A stretch of DNA of 64,000 bases from Granulicoccus phenolivorans DSM 17626 = NBRC 107789 = JCM 15570 (GTDB lineage Bacteria; Actinomycetota; Actinomycetes; Propionibacteriales; Propionibacteriaceae): positions 1 through 64,000 of the forward strand of contig NZ_AUHH01000023.1 of NCBI RefSeq assembly GCF_000423085.1. The letters run 5' to 3'. Below are positions 1-9,173 of the stretch, piece after piece; the first letter of the stretch is position 1; every line of letters starts with the position of its first letter. Both the position numbers and the translations under genes were made by a program. The notes below the pieces were generated by a model that saw only the letters and a program-made list of their open reading frames with translations, made no database searches and had not been told where the DNA came from.

Positions 1-2
1 GC

Positions 3-230
3 GAGCCCCGCCCTCGTCCAGCGAAGCAACACCCCGAGCAGCTCCCACTGCTGACCTCGCTGCCCGACACGAACCTTCGCTCCATCCCCGCCGGCCCCAC
101 ACTCCCCGGCGCCGGAATCTTCCCCATTCGCCAGGAGGAACTGCGCCGACCGCTCTGCTTGAATGACAAGCGATTCCCACGCCTGCGAGGAGCCTCCCGT
201 GTCGAACCGCGCACCGGTCCCCGACTATGA
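3..230 (+). CDS. 3' end of an unidentified gene (partial)
   Basis: An open frame runs in from the left edge and stops with TGA at 228-230. It would encode about 75 residues, including LPLLTSLPDTNLRSIPAGP and a basic tail. Third codon positions are mostly G or C over the first 150 bases, more so than in the competing frame, which is why I favour this frame. It would overlap the next gene by about 30 bases. I do not recognise the product; an upstream gene of the same EspC/WXG cluster is a guess. Confidence 0.35.
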   Translation, partial: EPRPRPAKQHPEQLPLLTSLPDTNLRSIPAGPTLPGAGIFPIRQEELRRPLCLNDKRFPRLRGASRVEPRTGPRL

Positions 231-561
231 GTCCGTGTCCGTCGAACCCGGCCGGGTCCGGGACTTCGCCCGCTTCCTCGACGCGGTCAGCGAGGAACTC
301 GCCCTGCTCGAGCAGCAGGTTCTGCCGCTGCCGGCCAAGCCGCTGGACTTCGGGGTCTTTCCCGCCGCCGAGCGCGTACGCACCCAGCACTCCGGCACCG
401 TCGATGTCCTCACCGCGAACGTGGTCGCGCTACGGCAACGGTGCGCGGAACTCGCCTCCGGCACCGCGGCGATCTCGCGGCAGTACGCCGACCTGGAGGA
501 TCTCAACAACGCCCTGGCCGACACCATCACCACCGAACTGAACCGGTCGGAGCAGCGCTGA
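199..561 (+). CDS. EspC-like / WXG100-superfamily small protein
   Basis: A 120-residue, soluble, probably all-helical protein. The order (VEPGRVRDFARFLDAVSEEL, a LDFGVFPAAERVR segment, then a long helix with A/L/R heptads) resembles the EspC-like (DUF2580) proteins encoded beside ESX/type VII substrates. The GTG at 199 is preferred over the ATG at 163 because GAGGAG lies six bases before it. The TGA overlaps the ATG of the next gene by one base, so the two are translationally coupled and probably form a pair. The family call rests on length, helical pattern and context; no catalytic motif is present. Confidence 0.6.
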   Translation: MSNRAPVPDYESVSVEPGRVRDFARFLDAVSEELALLEQQVLPLPAKPLDFGVFPAAERVRTQHSGTVDVLTANVVALRQRCAELASGTAAISRQYADLEDLNNALADTITTELNRSEQR

Positions 562-2279
562 TGCTGACCCAACACGACGGCGGCGGGGGCGGCTCGGTCT
601 TCGGCGGACAGACCCAGCGGGAGATCCAGGTGACCGTCGCCTCCCCGGACCGCCCCGGCATCACGACCCATCGCGATACCTGGGACCACGTGGCGACCCG
701 GACCGCGGAACTGCGGACCGAGGTACTCAGCCGACTGAACACCCTGCTGGGTGAGGGCGGCTGGACCGGGCCGGGTGCGGCCGCCTTCCGGAAGGTGCTC
801 ACCACCGACCTGCTCGAGGTCCTGGCAACCCAGTCGACCGCGGCCCGACAGCTGACCGGCCGGGTCGGCGTACTCCAGGAATCGCTGGCCCACACCACCA
901 CGGTCGCCGAGCAGAACGACATCCCCTGGGATCGCGACGTGCAGTGGCAGGTGGTGTGGCACCGGCCCGACCAGACCTTCTTCGGCTGGCTCGACGAGGT
1001 GGTCACCGGCGACGACGACGACCTGGCCCGACGCAGTGCCGAACAACCCTACGAACTGATGAACGGCCGCCAGACGGTACTGAAGCAGATTCCCAAGCCG
1101 CAGTGGGAGGCGATGCTGCAGCAGACCCCGGTCAGCAATGCCAGCGCGGTGTACCGGGCGACCCAGTTCCCGATCAGCGGCGAAACCCATCGCTTCGACC
1201 GGCTGATGGAGCAGCTGAACATGAACACCACGCCGCGCGGGAACGTGTCGAATTCCGCGACCGGGACCAATACTGCCCTCGGCGGTTACTCCCCGCCCGA
1301 GGTCGAGTACGCCACCTTCGCCGACGGGTCGACCGCGCAGCAGCGTACGCAGGGCGCCATTCCGGGCACCCCGGGCTACCGGCCCAACGCGGTCGCCCCG
1401 CACTATCCGAACTCCGCGGATCCGGGGGCGGCCGGGTCCCCGGCGCCCTCGGCCGGGTATGCGCCCTCGGCCGGGTATGCGCCCTCGACCGGGTACGCCG
1501 CGCCGGGCAGCGCCTCCGGCCCGGGCAGCCCCTCCGGTCCGGGAGCAACTTTCGCTCCGGGAGCGTACGCCCCGGGAACCAGCAGCGCCGGGCTCCCGTC
1601 GGCACCGAACGGCCCCGGCCACCCCGGCACCGGCAGCCCGTACGCCCCGAACACCCCGTACGCCCCCGGCACCCCGGGCCTCGCCGATCCGGGCGCCCTC
1701 GGAACCACCCCGGCAGCGGGAACCCCCGGCGCCCCCGCCCCCGGTTGGGCAGCAGCGCCGACGCCGACCCCCGGACCGGGCCCGAGCACCTTCAGCAATC
1801 ACCTTCCCGGCGGCTCCACGATGTCAGCCGCCCTGCCGCTCGCCCTCGCCCCGGGCCTGACCTCGCGCACCCCCGCCGACTCCCGCACCGCACCGGGCAC
1901 CGGGCAGCCCGGAGCAGGTACCCGACAGGATCCGGCCAAGCTCACTCCCGGAAACCTCACCGGCCCGACCCCGGGCAGCCCGACCCCGGGCACCCCGACC
2001 CCGGGCACCCGACCGAAGAGCGGCGGCACCTTCCTGATCGGTCCCGGCGGCCGACCGATGGTCAGCCCCGGCAACGTCGGCAGCCTGGCCGGCCCCGGTG
2101 GGAGCCCGACCGCCGGCGGGACCCCAACCAGCGGGACCTCGACCGGTGCCGGCGGAATGACCCCGATGATGCCGCTGACCGGCCGCGGGCACGGCAAGAA
2201 ATCCGAGACCCGCAACCAGTATCAGAGCTGGCTCGAGGAGGACGAGGACGTCTGGTCCGACCCGCCCGCCGACCGCTGA
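561..2279 (+). CDS. WXG-like protein with long Pro/Gly/Ala-rich C-terminal region
   Basis: A 572-residue protein. Residues about 20-110 form a helical hairpin-like region with GGWTGPGAAAF near residue 66, the WXG turn of ESX-type substrates. Residues 110-250 are a mixed globular region (VQWQVVWHRPDQTFFGWLDE). From about 255 to 530 it is low complexity, rich in Pro, Gly, Ala, Ser and Tyr, with repeats such as APSAGY and PTPGTP. It ends in an acidic segment (EEDEDVW). There is no signal peptide, as expected for type VII substrates. Start: ATG at 561 overlaps the previous stop. By analogy this is a PPE/WXG-like secreted or surface protein, but no ESX ATPase (EccC) is visible in the window. Confidence 0.65.
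   Translation: MLTQHDGGGGGSVFGGQTQREIQVTVASPDRPGITTHRDTWDHVATRTAELRTEVLSRLNTLLGEGGWTGPGAAAFRKVLTTDLLEVLATQSTAARQLTGRVGVLQESLAHTTTVAEQNDIPWDRDVQWQVVWHRPDQTFFGWLDEVVTGDDDDLARRSAEQPYELMNGRQTVLKQIPKPQWEAMLQQTPVSNASAVYRATQFPISGETHRFDRLMEQLNMNTTPRGNVSNSATGTNTALGGYSPPEVEYATFADGSTAQQRTQGAIPGTPGYRPNAVAPHYPNSADPGAAGSPAPSAGYAPSAGYAPSTGYAAPGSASGPGSPSGPGATFAPGAYAPGTSSAGLPSAPNGPGHPGTGSPYAPNTPYAPGTPGLADPGALGTTPAAGTPGAPAPGWAAAPTPTPGPGPSTFSNHLPGGSTMSAALPLALAPGLTSRTPADSRTAPGTGQPGAGTRQDPAKLTPGNLTGPTPGSPTPGTPTPGTRPKSGGTFLIGPGGRPMVSPGNVGSLAGPGGSPTAGGTPTSGTSTGAGGMTPMMPLTGRGHGKKSETRNQYQSWLEEDEDVWSDPPADR
1443..1496 (+). repeat. Three in-frame 18-bp tandem repeats encoding APSAGY
   Basis: The unit GCGCCCTCGGCCGGGTAT occurs three times head to tail, the third copy with two changes. 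It lies inside the low-complexity part of the WXG-like protein and keeps the frame. Confidence 0.8.
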
Positions 2280-3986
2280 TCAACAGAGTTCGGCGCGCGC
2301 CGTCGCCACATCGGGGGCGATGCTGAGCGTGGTCAGGCGTACCGACGCCGCCAGATTCGCCCCGAAGCGGGCCGGGGTCATCGGGGCACTGATCGCCGCG
2401 GTCAGTTCCCGCAGCGGCGCGCACTGCATGATCTCCCGCGCGGCCCGATCGTCGTCGGTGTCCTTCGCCGACGGGGCGGCGTACCGGGCCACCCGCCAAT
2501 GTTCGGGCCGCTCCACATGGCCGATCTTCTCCGGCTGGGTCGGCATCGGGATCCGCGCGGCGATCGGGTCGGCCAGGCCGAGGGTGTCCACGATGATCAC
2601 ATCGGTCCCGGCCACCACCGAATAGACGCCGATCGACGGAAAGGCATGCGCGACCCGGATGCCGTCGGCGGCCGGGAAGAACACGTTGTGCTCAGTGCGG
2701 TAGTACCGCCGCCCGGCCTCGAGATCCCGCCGCGCCTCGGCCCCGCGGACCGCGAAAATGTGCCCCTGCCAATCGGCGATGTGCACGGTCTCATGGCTGG
2801 GCACATAGGTCGTGTAGTGCAGCCGCTCGTCGGTGACCCCGTGGCCGAGCGCGATCACCGGCCGGTACAGCGCCACCGGGTAGATCGCCCACAGCACCAG
2901 CATCGCCACCGAAACCGCCAGCCACCGCCGCGCTGGCGCCCAGTTGACGAACAGCACCCCGATCGGCAGCATCAGCGCGAACAGCGGCGGCAGCAGGAAC
3001 CGGCCGTGCATGAAGTCGCCGCCGACCCGGATCACATAGACCACGTGCGCCAGCGCCGGCACCACGGTCCCGGCCACCAGGGCGATCGCCGCCCGGTTCC
3101 GCTGCCCGATCAGGTGCCGCAGCCGGTACGCCAGCAGCAGCCCGCCGATCAGCAGTGGCAGCCACAGCGCGAACCCGTTGAGGAACAGCCAGGCATAGTT
3201 GCCGCCCAGCCCCCACAGCGCATTCCCGGCCCCCTTGGCCAGGGCGGTGTTGGGCACCAGGATGCCGTAATAGCCCATCCGGAAGATCTGGTACGCCAGG
3301 GGCAGCGCCACCGCGAGCAGCGCCGCGGCCACCCACCCCTTCCAGGAGCGGCGGGACTGCCACAGCAGAGCCACCGCGAACCCGACACTGTACAGCGCCG
3401 CATCGGGCCGGACCAGGTACCCCAGGCCGATCACGATCGGCAGCCAGAGTGGATCCCAGGCCGCCCGGGGTTCGGGTTTCGGCCCCTCGACCCCCGGCAC
3501 CGGCAGCCGCCGGGCCAGCCCCCAGAAGCAGATCGCCAGCCAGGCGAAGGTGATCGCCGGCTCCAGGCCGCTGGTCGCGAAATCCCACATCACCGGGATC
3601 GCCGCCACCACGAGCAGCCCGGCCGGCAGCGGGAAGCCGTCGGCCTGCCCGCTCGCTCGGGCGAACCGGACCGCGCCGAGGGCGGCGAACACGAACGCCG
3701 CGACCGCACAGATCCAGCCGAGCACGACCGCGGTGACCGAGATCTCGGCCGGCACGATCCACGACACCAGCGCGAGCAGGTAGAACCACAGTGTGCTGGT
3801 GGTCAGCTCCACCCGTTCGCCGGGGTTGAACACCGGCCCGTTGCCGGCGTGCAACTCCATCACGACCCGGACGTTGATGAACCCGTCATCCGACATCCAT
3901 CGGCGCTGCCACGCCAGTACCGCGTACCAGACGATGACGACCAGTACGGGTAACCAGCGGGCCCACCGGCCGAGTCGGTGATCCAA
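2280..3986 (-). CDS. GT-C fold membrane glycosyltransferase, AftB/ZomB-like
   Basis: A 568-residue polytopic membrane protein with about ten hydrophobic helices and a soluble C-terminal region from about residue 390. After the first helix is MSDDGFINVRVVMEL and then FNPGERVELTTS. This Asp-Asp loop and the NPGERVE motif are typical of polyprenyl-phosphate-dependent GT-C enzymes, including mycobacterial AftB, whose homologues are often named ZomB. The expected role is transfer of a sugar from a lipid-phosphate donor to a cell-envelope glycan outside the membrane. The acceptor cannot be read from the sequence. The TTG start lies two bases after the purL stop; a later start would remove helix 1. 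It is probably cotranscribed with purSQL by position only. Confidence 0.7.
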   Translation of the reverse strand: MDHRLGRWARWLPVLVVIVWYAVLAWQRRWMSDDGFINVRVVMELHAGNGPVFNPGERVELTTSTLWFYLLALVSWIVPAEISVTAVVLGWICAVAAFVFAALGAVRFARASGQADGFPLPAGLLVVAAIPVMWDFATSGLEPAITFAWLAICFWGLARRLPVPGVEGPKPEPRAAWDPLWLPIVIGLGYLVRPDAALYSVGFAVALLWQSRRSWKGWVAAALLAVALPLAYQIFRMGYYGILVPNTALAKGAGNALWGLGGNYAWLFLNGFALWLPLLIGGLLLAYRLRHLIGQRNRAAIALVAGTVVPALAHVVYVIRVGGDFMHGRFLLPPLFALMLPIGVLFVNWAPARRWLAVSVAMLVLWAIYPVALYRPVIALGHGVTDERLHYTTYVPSHETVHIADWQGHIFAVRGAEARRDLEAGRRYYRTEHNVFFPAADGIRVAHAFPSIGVYSVVAGTDVIIVDTLGLADPIAARIPMPTQPEKIGHVERPEHWRVARYAAPSAKDTDDDRAAREIMQCAPLRELTAAISAPMTPARFGANLAASVRLTTLSIAPDVATARAELC

Positions 3987-3988
3987 GA

Positions 3989-6256
3989 TCAGGCCATCGC
4001 GGCCGGCAGGGTCGCCTGCCAGGCCTCCCGCAAACGGCTCAACGGCAGGTCAACCAGCCCGGCCACGCGGAAGGTGGCGTCAGCTCCCCCGGCGGTGACG
4101 GTGCCCAGCCGGGTCAGCGGGAGCCGGTGCTCCTTCGCCAGTGCGGTCAGGGCGGCCGAGGCGCCCGCGCGAACGGTCACCAGGACCCGGCCCGCGCTCT
4201 CGGAGAACAGCGCCACGGTCGGCTCGGCCCCCTGGGGCAGCGTCACCTCGACGCCGAAGCCACCCTGCTGGCAGGACTCGAACAGCGCCTGGGCCAGACC
4301 GCCGTCGGCCAGGTCGTGCGCCGAGGAGAGCGTCTGCTGGGTCGCGGCCTGCTGCAGCGCGGCGGCCAGCCGCTGTTCGTGTTCGAAGTCGAGCACCGGC
4401 GGCATCCCACCGAGGTGGCCGTTGTGGAACACATCGGCCCACACGGTGCCGGACATCTCCTCGCGGGTCTCCCCGAGCAGCCACACCTCATCGCCGGTCT
4501 CGGCGAAGCCGGAGCGGATCCGCAGCGTGACGTCGTCCATCACCCCGAGCATCCCGACGGTCGGGGTGGGCAGAATCGCGGTGTCCCCGGTCTGGTTGTA
4601 GAAGGACACGTTCCCACCGGTGACCGGCAGCCCCAGCGCGGCACACCCGTCCTTCAGGCCCAGGATCGCCTCGACGAACTGCCACATGATCGCCGGATCC
4701 TCCGGGGACCCGAAGTTCAGGCAGTCGGTGATCGCGACCGGCTGCGCGCCGGTGACCGCCACGTTCCGGTACGCCTCCAGCAGCGCGTGCTGGGCGCCCA
4801 GGTAGGGGTTGAGATAGGCCATCCGGGAGTTGCAGTCGGTCGACAGCGCGATGCCCAGATTGGTCTTCGGGTCGATCCGCAGCATGCCGGCGTCCTCGGG
4901 CTGGGCCAGCACCGAGTTGCCCCGGACGAAGCGATCGTACTGCCGGGTCACCCAAGACTTGTCGCACAGGTTCGGCGCGGCCACCAGGCGCAGCAGCTGG
5001 TTGGTGATCGCCACCGGCGAGTTGTCCCGCGGCAGCTTGTTCGCATCGTTCGCGTGGACCCGGTCCATCCAGGCCGGGTAGGCGTACGGGCGCTGGTAGA
5101 CCGGGCCGTCGGCGGCGACGGTCTCCGGAATGACGTCGACCACGACCTCGCCGTGCCAGGTGATGACCAGCCGGTCGTCGTCGGTGACCTCGCCGACCAC
5201 GGTGGCCTGGACGTCCCATTTGCGGCAGATTTCCATGAAGCGCTCGACCTGGCCGGGTTCGACCACGGCCATCATCCGCTCCTGGGATTCGCTCATCAGG
5301 ATCTCTTCGGGGCTCAGCGACGGGTCCCGCAGCGGGACCCGGTCGAGCTCGACCCGCATGCCGCCGTCGCCGGCGCTGGCCAGCTCCGAGGTGGAGCAGG
5401 ACAGTCCGCCGCCGCCGAGGTCCTGGATGCCGACGACCAGCTTCTCGGCGAACAGTTCCAGGGTGCACTCGATCAGCAGCTTCTCCATGAACGGGTCGCC
5501 GACCTGGACGCTGGGGCGCTTGGTCGGGCCGCCCTCGGTGAAGGTCTCGGAGGCCAGCACCGAGACGCCGCCGATGCCGTCGCCGCCGGTGGCCGCGCCG
5601 TACAGGATGACCTGGTTGCCGACGCCGGTGGCGTGGGCCAGATGCAGGTCCTCATGCTTGAGTACGCCGACACACAGCGCGTTGACCAGGGGGTTCCCGG
5701 CGTACGTGCGGTCGAACATGACTTCACCGCCGATGTTGGGCAGGCCCAGGCAGTTGCCGTACCCGCCGACGCCGGCGACGATCCCCTCGACCACCCGCGG
5801 GGTGTCCGGGCCGTCGATCGGGCCGAAGCGCAGCGGGTCCATCACGCCGATCGGGCGGGCGCCCATCGCGAGGATGTCGCGGACGATCCCGCCGACCCCG
5901 GTGGCCGCGCCCTGGTAGGGCTCGACGTAGCTGGGGTGGTTGTGCGACTCCATCTTGAAGGTGACCGCGTACCCGTGGCCGATGTCGACCACGCCGGCGT
6001 TCTCGCCGATTCCGGCCAGCATCGGGCCGCGCGGGGTGTTCTGGTCGAGTTCGCCGAACTTGCGCAGGTGCACCTTGGAGGACTTGTAGGAGCAGTGCTC
6101 CGACCACATCACCGAGTACATCGCCAACTCCGAGGCGGTCGGGCGGCGCTTCAGGATGTCGCGGATCCGCGCGTACTCATCGGGATTGAGCCCCAGGTCG
6201 GCCCAGGGCTGGACGACGTCGGGGGTCTCGGCTGCGTTCTTGACTGTGTCTGCCAC
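3989..6256 (-). CDS. purL: Phosphoribosylformylglycinamidine synthase subunit PurL
   Basis: A 755-residue small-type PurL, the ATP-dependent synthase subunit of FGAM synthetase (FGAR + ATP + ammonia to FGAM, purine step 4). [10 protein letters not shown] (51-60) carries the catalytic His. ESHNHPS (103-109) and [13 protein letters not shown] are the family's nucleotide-binding motifs, and the C-terminal half contains the second AIR-synthase-like repeat ([21 protein letters not shown]). The length is normal for the split PurS/PurL/PurQ complex of actinobacteria and bacilli. It lies 12 bases after purQ in the same direction. Ammonia is supplied by PurQ, with PurS as the bridging subunit. Confidence 0.97.
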   Translation of the reverse strand: MADTVKNAAETPDVVQPWADLGLNPDEYARIRDILKRRPTASELAMYSVMWSEHCSYKSSKVHLRKFGELDQNTPRGPMLAGIGENAGVVDIGHGYAVTFKMESHNHPSYVEPYQGAATGVGGIVRDILAMGARPIGVMDPLRFGPIDGPDTPRVVEGIVAGVGGYGNCLGLPNIGGEVMFDRTYAGNPLVNALCVGVLKHEDLHLAHATGVGNQVILYGAATGGDGIGGVSVLASETFTEGGPTKRPSVQVGDPFMEKLLIECTLELFAEKLVVGIQDLGGGGLSCSTSELASAGDGGMRVELDRVPLRDPSLSPEEILMSESQERMMAVVEPGQVERFMEICRKWDVQATVVGEVTDDDRLVITWHGEVVVDVIPETVAADGPVYQRPYAYPAWMDRVHANDANKLPRDNSPVAITNQLLRLVAAPNLCDKSWVTRQYDRFVRGNSVLAQPEDAGMLRIDPKTNLGIALSTDCNSRMAYLNPYLGAQHALLEAYRNVAVTGAQPVAITDCLNFGSPEDPAIMWQFVEAILGLKDGCAALGLPVTGGNVSFYNQTGDTAILPTPTVGMLGVMDDVTLRIRSGFAETGDEVWLLGETREEMSGTVWADVFHNGHLGGMPPVLDFEHEQRLAAALQQAATQQTLSSAHDLADGGLAQALFESCQQGGFGVEVTLPQGAEPTVALFSESAGRVLVTVRAGASAALTALAKEHRLPLTRLGTVTAGGADATFRVAGLVDLPLSRLREAWQATLPAAMA

Positions 6257-6268
6257 GACTCTCCTCGC

Positions 6269-6946
6269 TCAGCCGAGCGCCCGGGCCAGGAAGGCCTGCA
6301 CGCTGGTGAAGAATGGCTTTCCGTCGGTGTTGCCGGTGAGGTCTTCGACGTTGTGTTCGGGGTGCGGCATCAGGCCGACCACGTTGCCGCGCTCATTGGT
6401 GACCCCGGCGATGTCACGCGCGGACCCGTTGGGGTTGCCGACGTAACGGAAGACGACCTGGTTCTCCCCCTCGATGCGGCGCAGGGTCTCCTCGTCGGCG
6501 ACATAGTTGCCCTCGCCGGACTTGAGGACGATCGTGATCTCCTGGCCCGGGGTATAGGTGTTGGTCCACACCGTGTCGATGCTCTCCACCCGCAGGCGCT
6601 GCTCGGTGCACACGAACGTACGCCCGGCGTTGCGGGTGAGGGCACCCGGCAGCAGATGCGCCTCGCACAGGATCTGGAACCCGTTGCAGATCCCCAACAG
6701 CGGCATCCCGGCGTCGGCCCGCTTGATGATCTCGCTCATCACCGGGGAGAACCGGGCGATCGCGCCGCAGCGCAGATAGTCGCCGTAGGAGAATCCGCCG
6801 GGCAGGATGACCGCGTCCACGCCCTGCACCGAGTCCGTGCCGTGCCACAGCGGGACCGGCTTCAACCCGGCCAACTCCACCGCGCGCAGGGCATCGGAAT
6901 CATCCAGGGATCCGGGGAAGGTGACTACTCCGATCCGGGGGATCAC
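6269..6946 (-). CDS. purQ: Phosphoribosylformylglycinamidine synthase, glutaminase subunit PurQ
   Basis: A 225-residue class I glutamine amidotransferase that releases ammonia from glutamine for PurL. The nucleophile elbow is [11 protein letters not shown] with Cys87, and the His-Glu pair is in [11 protein letters not shown] near the C-terminus. [19 protein letters not shown] is typical of PurQ. The length matches the family. The ATG overlaps the purS stop by four bases (ATGA), so the glutaminase and PurS are translationally coupled, as is usual for this complex. Confidence 0.97.
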   Translation of the reverse strand: MIPRIGVVTFPGSLDDSDALRAVELAGLKPVPLWHGTDSVQGVDAVILPGGFSYGDYLRCGAIARFSPVMSEIIKRADAGMPLLGICNGFQILCEAHLLPGALTRNAGRTFVCTEQRLRVESIDTVWTNTYTPGQEITIVLKSGEGNYVADEETLRRIEGENQVVFRYVGNPNGSARDIAGVTNERGNVVGLMPHPEHNVEDLTGNTDGKPFFTSVQAFLARALG

Positions 6947-7359
6947 TGCTGCTGCCCCCCGGTGCCGGGCCGCGGCGCCTGCTGGACCGGGCGGGGCTGC
7001 GGCGCGGTCCCCTGGGTCGGCACCGGGCGCGGCGTGGTGGCGGGCCGGGGTGCGGTCTGCTGGGGAGCAGACTGCTGGAGAGCGGCGGCCTGCTGCGGGG
7101 TGCGGCCCTGTTCCGGCGCCGGGGCGGCGTACACGGTGAAGTCCTCGATCACGGTGTTGGCCAGCAACTTCTCCGCGGCGCTGCGGATCTGCGCAAGCAC
7201 CGCCTCGGTCACCTCACCGGCCACCTCGATCTCGAACCGTTTGCCCTGCCGCACGGACAGGCCCTCGAAACCCAGACGCGCGAGCGCCCCGGTGACCGCC
7301 TTGCCCTGGGGGTCCAGGATCTCCTGCTTCGGCATTACATCGACCACTACGCGTGCCAT
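6943..7359 (-). CDS. purS: PurS subunit of FGAM synthase with a Pro/Gln-rich tail
   Basis: Residues 1-79 match PurS, the small dimeric bridge between PurL and PurQ ([19 protein letters not shown], then [17 protein letters not shown], ending EDFTVY). PurS proteins are usually about 80 residues. This one has a further 59 residues made almost entirely of Pro, Gln, Ala, Arg and Thr, with no stop codon or frame change at the junction. The tail is presumably disordered and its role is unknown. It is the first gene of the purS-purQ-purL run, and the spacer to the divergent gene at 7410 must hold its promoter. Confidence 0.93.
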   Translation of the reverse strand: MARVVVDVMPKQEILDPQGKAVTGALARLGFEGLSVRQGKRFEIEVAGEVTEAVLAQIRSAAEKLLANTVIEDFTVYAAPAPEQGRTPQQAAALQQSAPQQTAPRPATTPRPVPTQGTAPQPRPVQQAPRPGTGGQQQ

Positions 7360-7396
7360 GGGGGTGATCCTAGCCGGATGCTGCCCCCGGCGCGCG

Positions 7397-7402
7397 TAGG
7401 CT
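7397..7402 (+). promoter_or_regulatory. -10 box of a probable leaderless promoter
   Basis: TAGGCT lies exactly seven bases before the GTG at 7410, which would put transcription start on the start codon. No Shine-Dalgarno sequence is present. No good -35 was seen. Confidence 0.45.
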
Positions 7403-7409
7403 CATTTGT

Positions 7410-8156
7410 GTGAACGAAGGCACCACCTTGTACGACCCGGCGGTCATCGCGGCCCTGCGGGCGACCGGGGGTGCGGCACTGACTCCGACGACCCGGTTCC
7501 CGGCCCGCTCCCGATGGATCCACCGCGGGCTGCCCGGCGACACCCGCTACACCATCTGTTCTCCGCAGGTGCCCGCCCGGCACTGGAATGTGGTGGGGCT
7601 GGCGTACGCGCCCGGCGACCGGCGGGTTCGGGCCCTGCAGATCGTGGTCCCGCTGGGAATCGGGGTGGTCGTCGGGGCCGTGGCGGGTTGGCTGATCGGG
7701 ACCTTCGTGACCGGGGACTCATTTCCGTTCGCCGCGGTGCTGGCGATCTCGGTCCTGACCGGGCTGGTGATCGCGCTGATCCTGGTCCTCACCCGGGTGC
7801 TGCAGGGCCGCGGGCACGCCCGCCAGGTGGTGACGGTACGCAATCAACATGCCGCTGCGATGGTCGAGATCGACGAGGCCTGCCGGGCCGCGCTCGGGCG
7901 TGGCGTACCCCTGGACTGCGGGCAACTGCTGTGGGAGGCCGCCCACGACGAGCAGCTCGCTCTCGGCGCGGCCCATTCGCTGGCGATGCTGCCCGATGCC
8001 GAGGATGACCGGGTCCTCGGATTCCTGCAGCGCACCCGGGGCACCGAACAGGGCGCCGGGGAGTACACGATGCTCAAGTCGGCCTTCGACCACCGGGACG
8101 AGCGGGGGCGCGACACCGGGGAGCCCGGCGGAATGACCGGCCTGTTCTCCCGCTGA
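7410..8156 (+). CDS. Membrane protein of unknown function
   Basis: A 248-residue protein. Residues 1-75 are soluble (LYDPAVIAALRATGGAAL; SRWIHRGLPGDTRYTI). Two adjacent membrane helices follow at about 77-100 and 106-130, then a soluble tail with two short helical segments (ACRAALGRGVPLDCGQLLWEAAHDEQLALGAAHSLAML). I do not recognise a family. It is transcribed divergently from purS and is followed by gnd 93 bases on. The GTG start is supported by the closely spaced TAGGCT box rather than by a ribosome binding site. Confidence 0.75.
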   Translation: MNEGTTLYDPAVIAALRATGGAALTPTTRFPARSRWIHRGLPGDTRYTICSPQVPARHWNVVGLAYAPGDRRVRALQIVVPLGIGVVVGAVAGWLIGTFVTGDSFPFAAVLAISVLTGLVIALILVLTRVLQGRGHARQVVTVRNQHAAAMVEIDEACRAALGRGVPLDCGQLLWEAAHDEQLALGAAHSLAMLPDAEDDRVLGFLQRTRGTEQGAGEYTMLKSAFDHRDERGRDTGEPGGMTGLFSR

Positions 8157-8249
8157 CCGACTCAGCGGCGGCGGTGGGGCCACACTGCGCGGGGTTCGTG
8201 GGCGCCTGTAGCGTGGCGCTCGGGAATCGCGACGGCGAGGGAGAACAGC

Positions 8250-9131
8250 ATGCAGATGGGCCTGATCGGACTCGGCAAAATGGGCGGGAACATGCGGGAG
8301 CGCCTGCGCCGCGCCGGCCACACGATCATCGGATTCGACACCAACCCCGAGATCTCCGATGCGACCAGTCAGCAGGACATGATCGCGCAACTGACCGACT
8401 CCCCGCGGGTGGTCTGGGTGATGGTGCCCGACCAGGTCACCGACGGGGTCATCGACGAACTCGCCGAGCACCTCTCGGCCGGGGACATCGTCATCGACGG
8501 CGGCAACTCCAAGTGGACCCACGATGCGCGGCACGCCGAAGCGCTCGGGGCCCGCGGGATCCGGTTCCTGGACTGCGGTGTCTCCGGCGGGGTGTGGGGC
8601 CTGGAGAACGGGTACGCCCTGATGTGCGGCGGGCCGGAGGATGCGGTGCAGGCGGTGATGCCGATCTTCGACGCACTCAAGCCGGCCGGTGACTCGGGCT
8701 TCGTGCACGCCGGCGACCACGGGGCGGGGCACTTCGCCAAGATGGTGCACAACGGCATCGAGTACGGCCTGATGCAGGCGTACGCCGAGGGCTGGGAGCT
8801 GCTGGAGAAGGCCGACATCGTCACCCATGTGCCGGAGGTCTTCAACTCCTGGCGCGAGGGCACGGTGATCCGGTCCTGGCTGCTGGACCTGATGGTGCGT
8901 GCCATGGCCGCCGACCCCCATCTGGACAAGATCGAGGGGTACGCCGCGGACTCCGGTGAGGGGCGCTGGACGGTGAACGCCGCGGTCGACATGGGCGTGC
9001 CGGTGCCGACCATCACCGCGGCCCTGTTCGCCCGCTTCGTGTCCCAGATGGACGACTCCCCCACCATGAAGATGGTGGCCGCGATGCGCAACCAGTTCGG
9101 TGGGCACGCCGTCCGCACCGAGGGAGAGTGA
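8250..9131 (+). CDS. gnd: 6-phosphogluconate dehydrogenase, decarboxylating (short NAD-type)
   Basis: A 293-residue short-form 6-phosphogluconate dehydrogenase: 6-phosphogluconate + NAD(P)+ to ribulose 5-phosphate + CO2. The Rossmann motif GLGKMGGNM is at residues 7-15. DGGNSKW and DCGVSGGVWGLENGYALM are the substrate-binding segments, and GAGHFAKMVHNGIEYG (about 158-173) holds the catalytic Lys. The length of about 300 rather than about 470 residues marks the GndA/YqeC subgroup, often NAD-preferring. GGGAG precedes the ATG by about ten bases, and TAGCGT near 8208 is a possible -10 box. It would supply ribose phosphate for the nearby purine and pyrE genes. Confidence 0.93.
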   Translation: MQMGLIGLGKMGGNMRERLRRAGHTIIGFDTNPEISDATSQQDMIAQLTDSPRVVWVMVPDQVTDGVIDELAEHLSAGDIVIDGGNSKWTHDARHAEALGARGIRFLDCGVSGGVWGLENGYALMCGGPEDAVQAVMPIFDALKPAGDSGFVHAGDHGAGHFAKMVHNGIEYGLMQAYAEGWELLEKADIVTHVPEVFNSWREGTVIRSWLLDLMVRAMAADPHLDKIEGYAADSGEGRWTVNAAVDMGVPVPTITAALFARFVSQMDDSPTMKMVAAMRNQFGGHAVRTEGE

Positions 9132-9173
9132 CCGCGGACTAGCATTGAGGAGATCGGACCCGAGGAGGCTGAG

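Noticed and set aside
1443-2010. CRISPR-like or mobile repeats in the WXG-like gene
   Set aside because: The short repeats have no unique spacers, keep the reading frame and encode Pro/Gly/Ala peptides, so they are coding low complexity.
4127-7399. Long plus-strand open frame opposite purL-purQ-purS
   Set aside because: The antisense genes are certain, and this frame has no recognisable motif or ribosome binding site.
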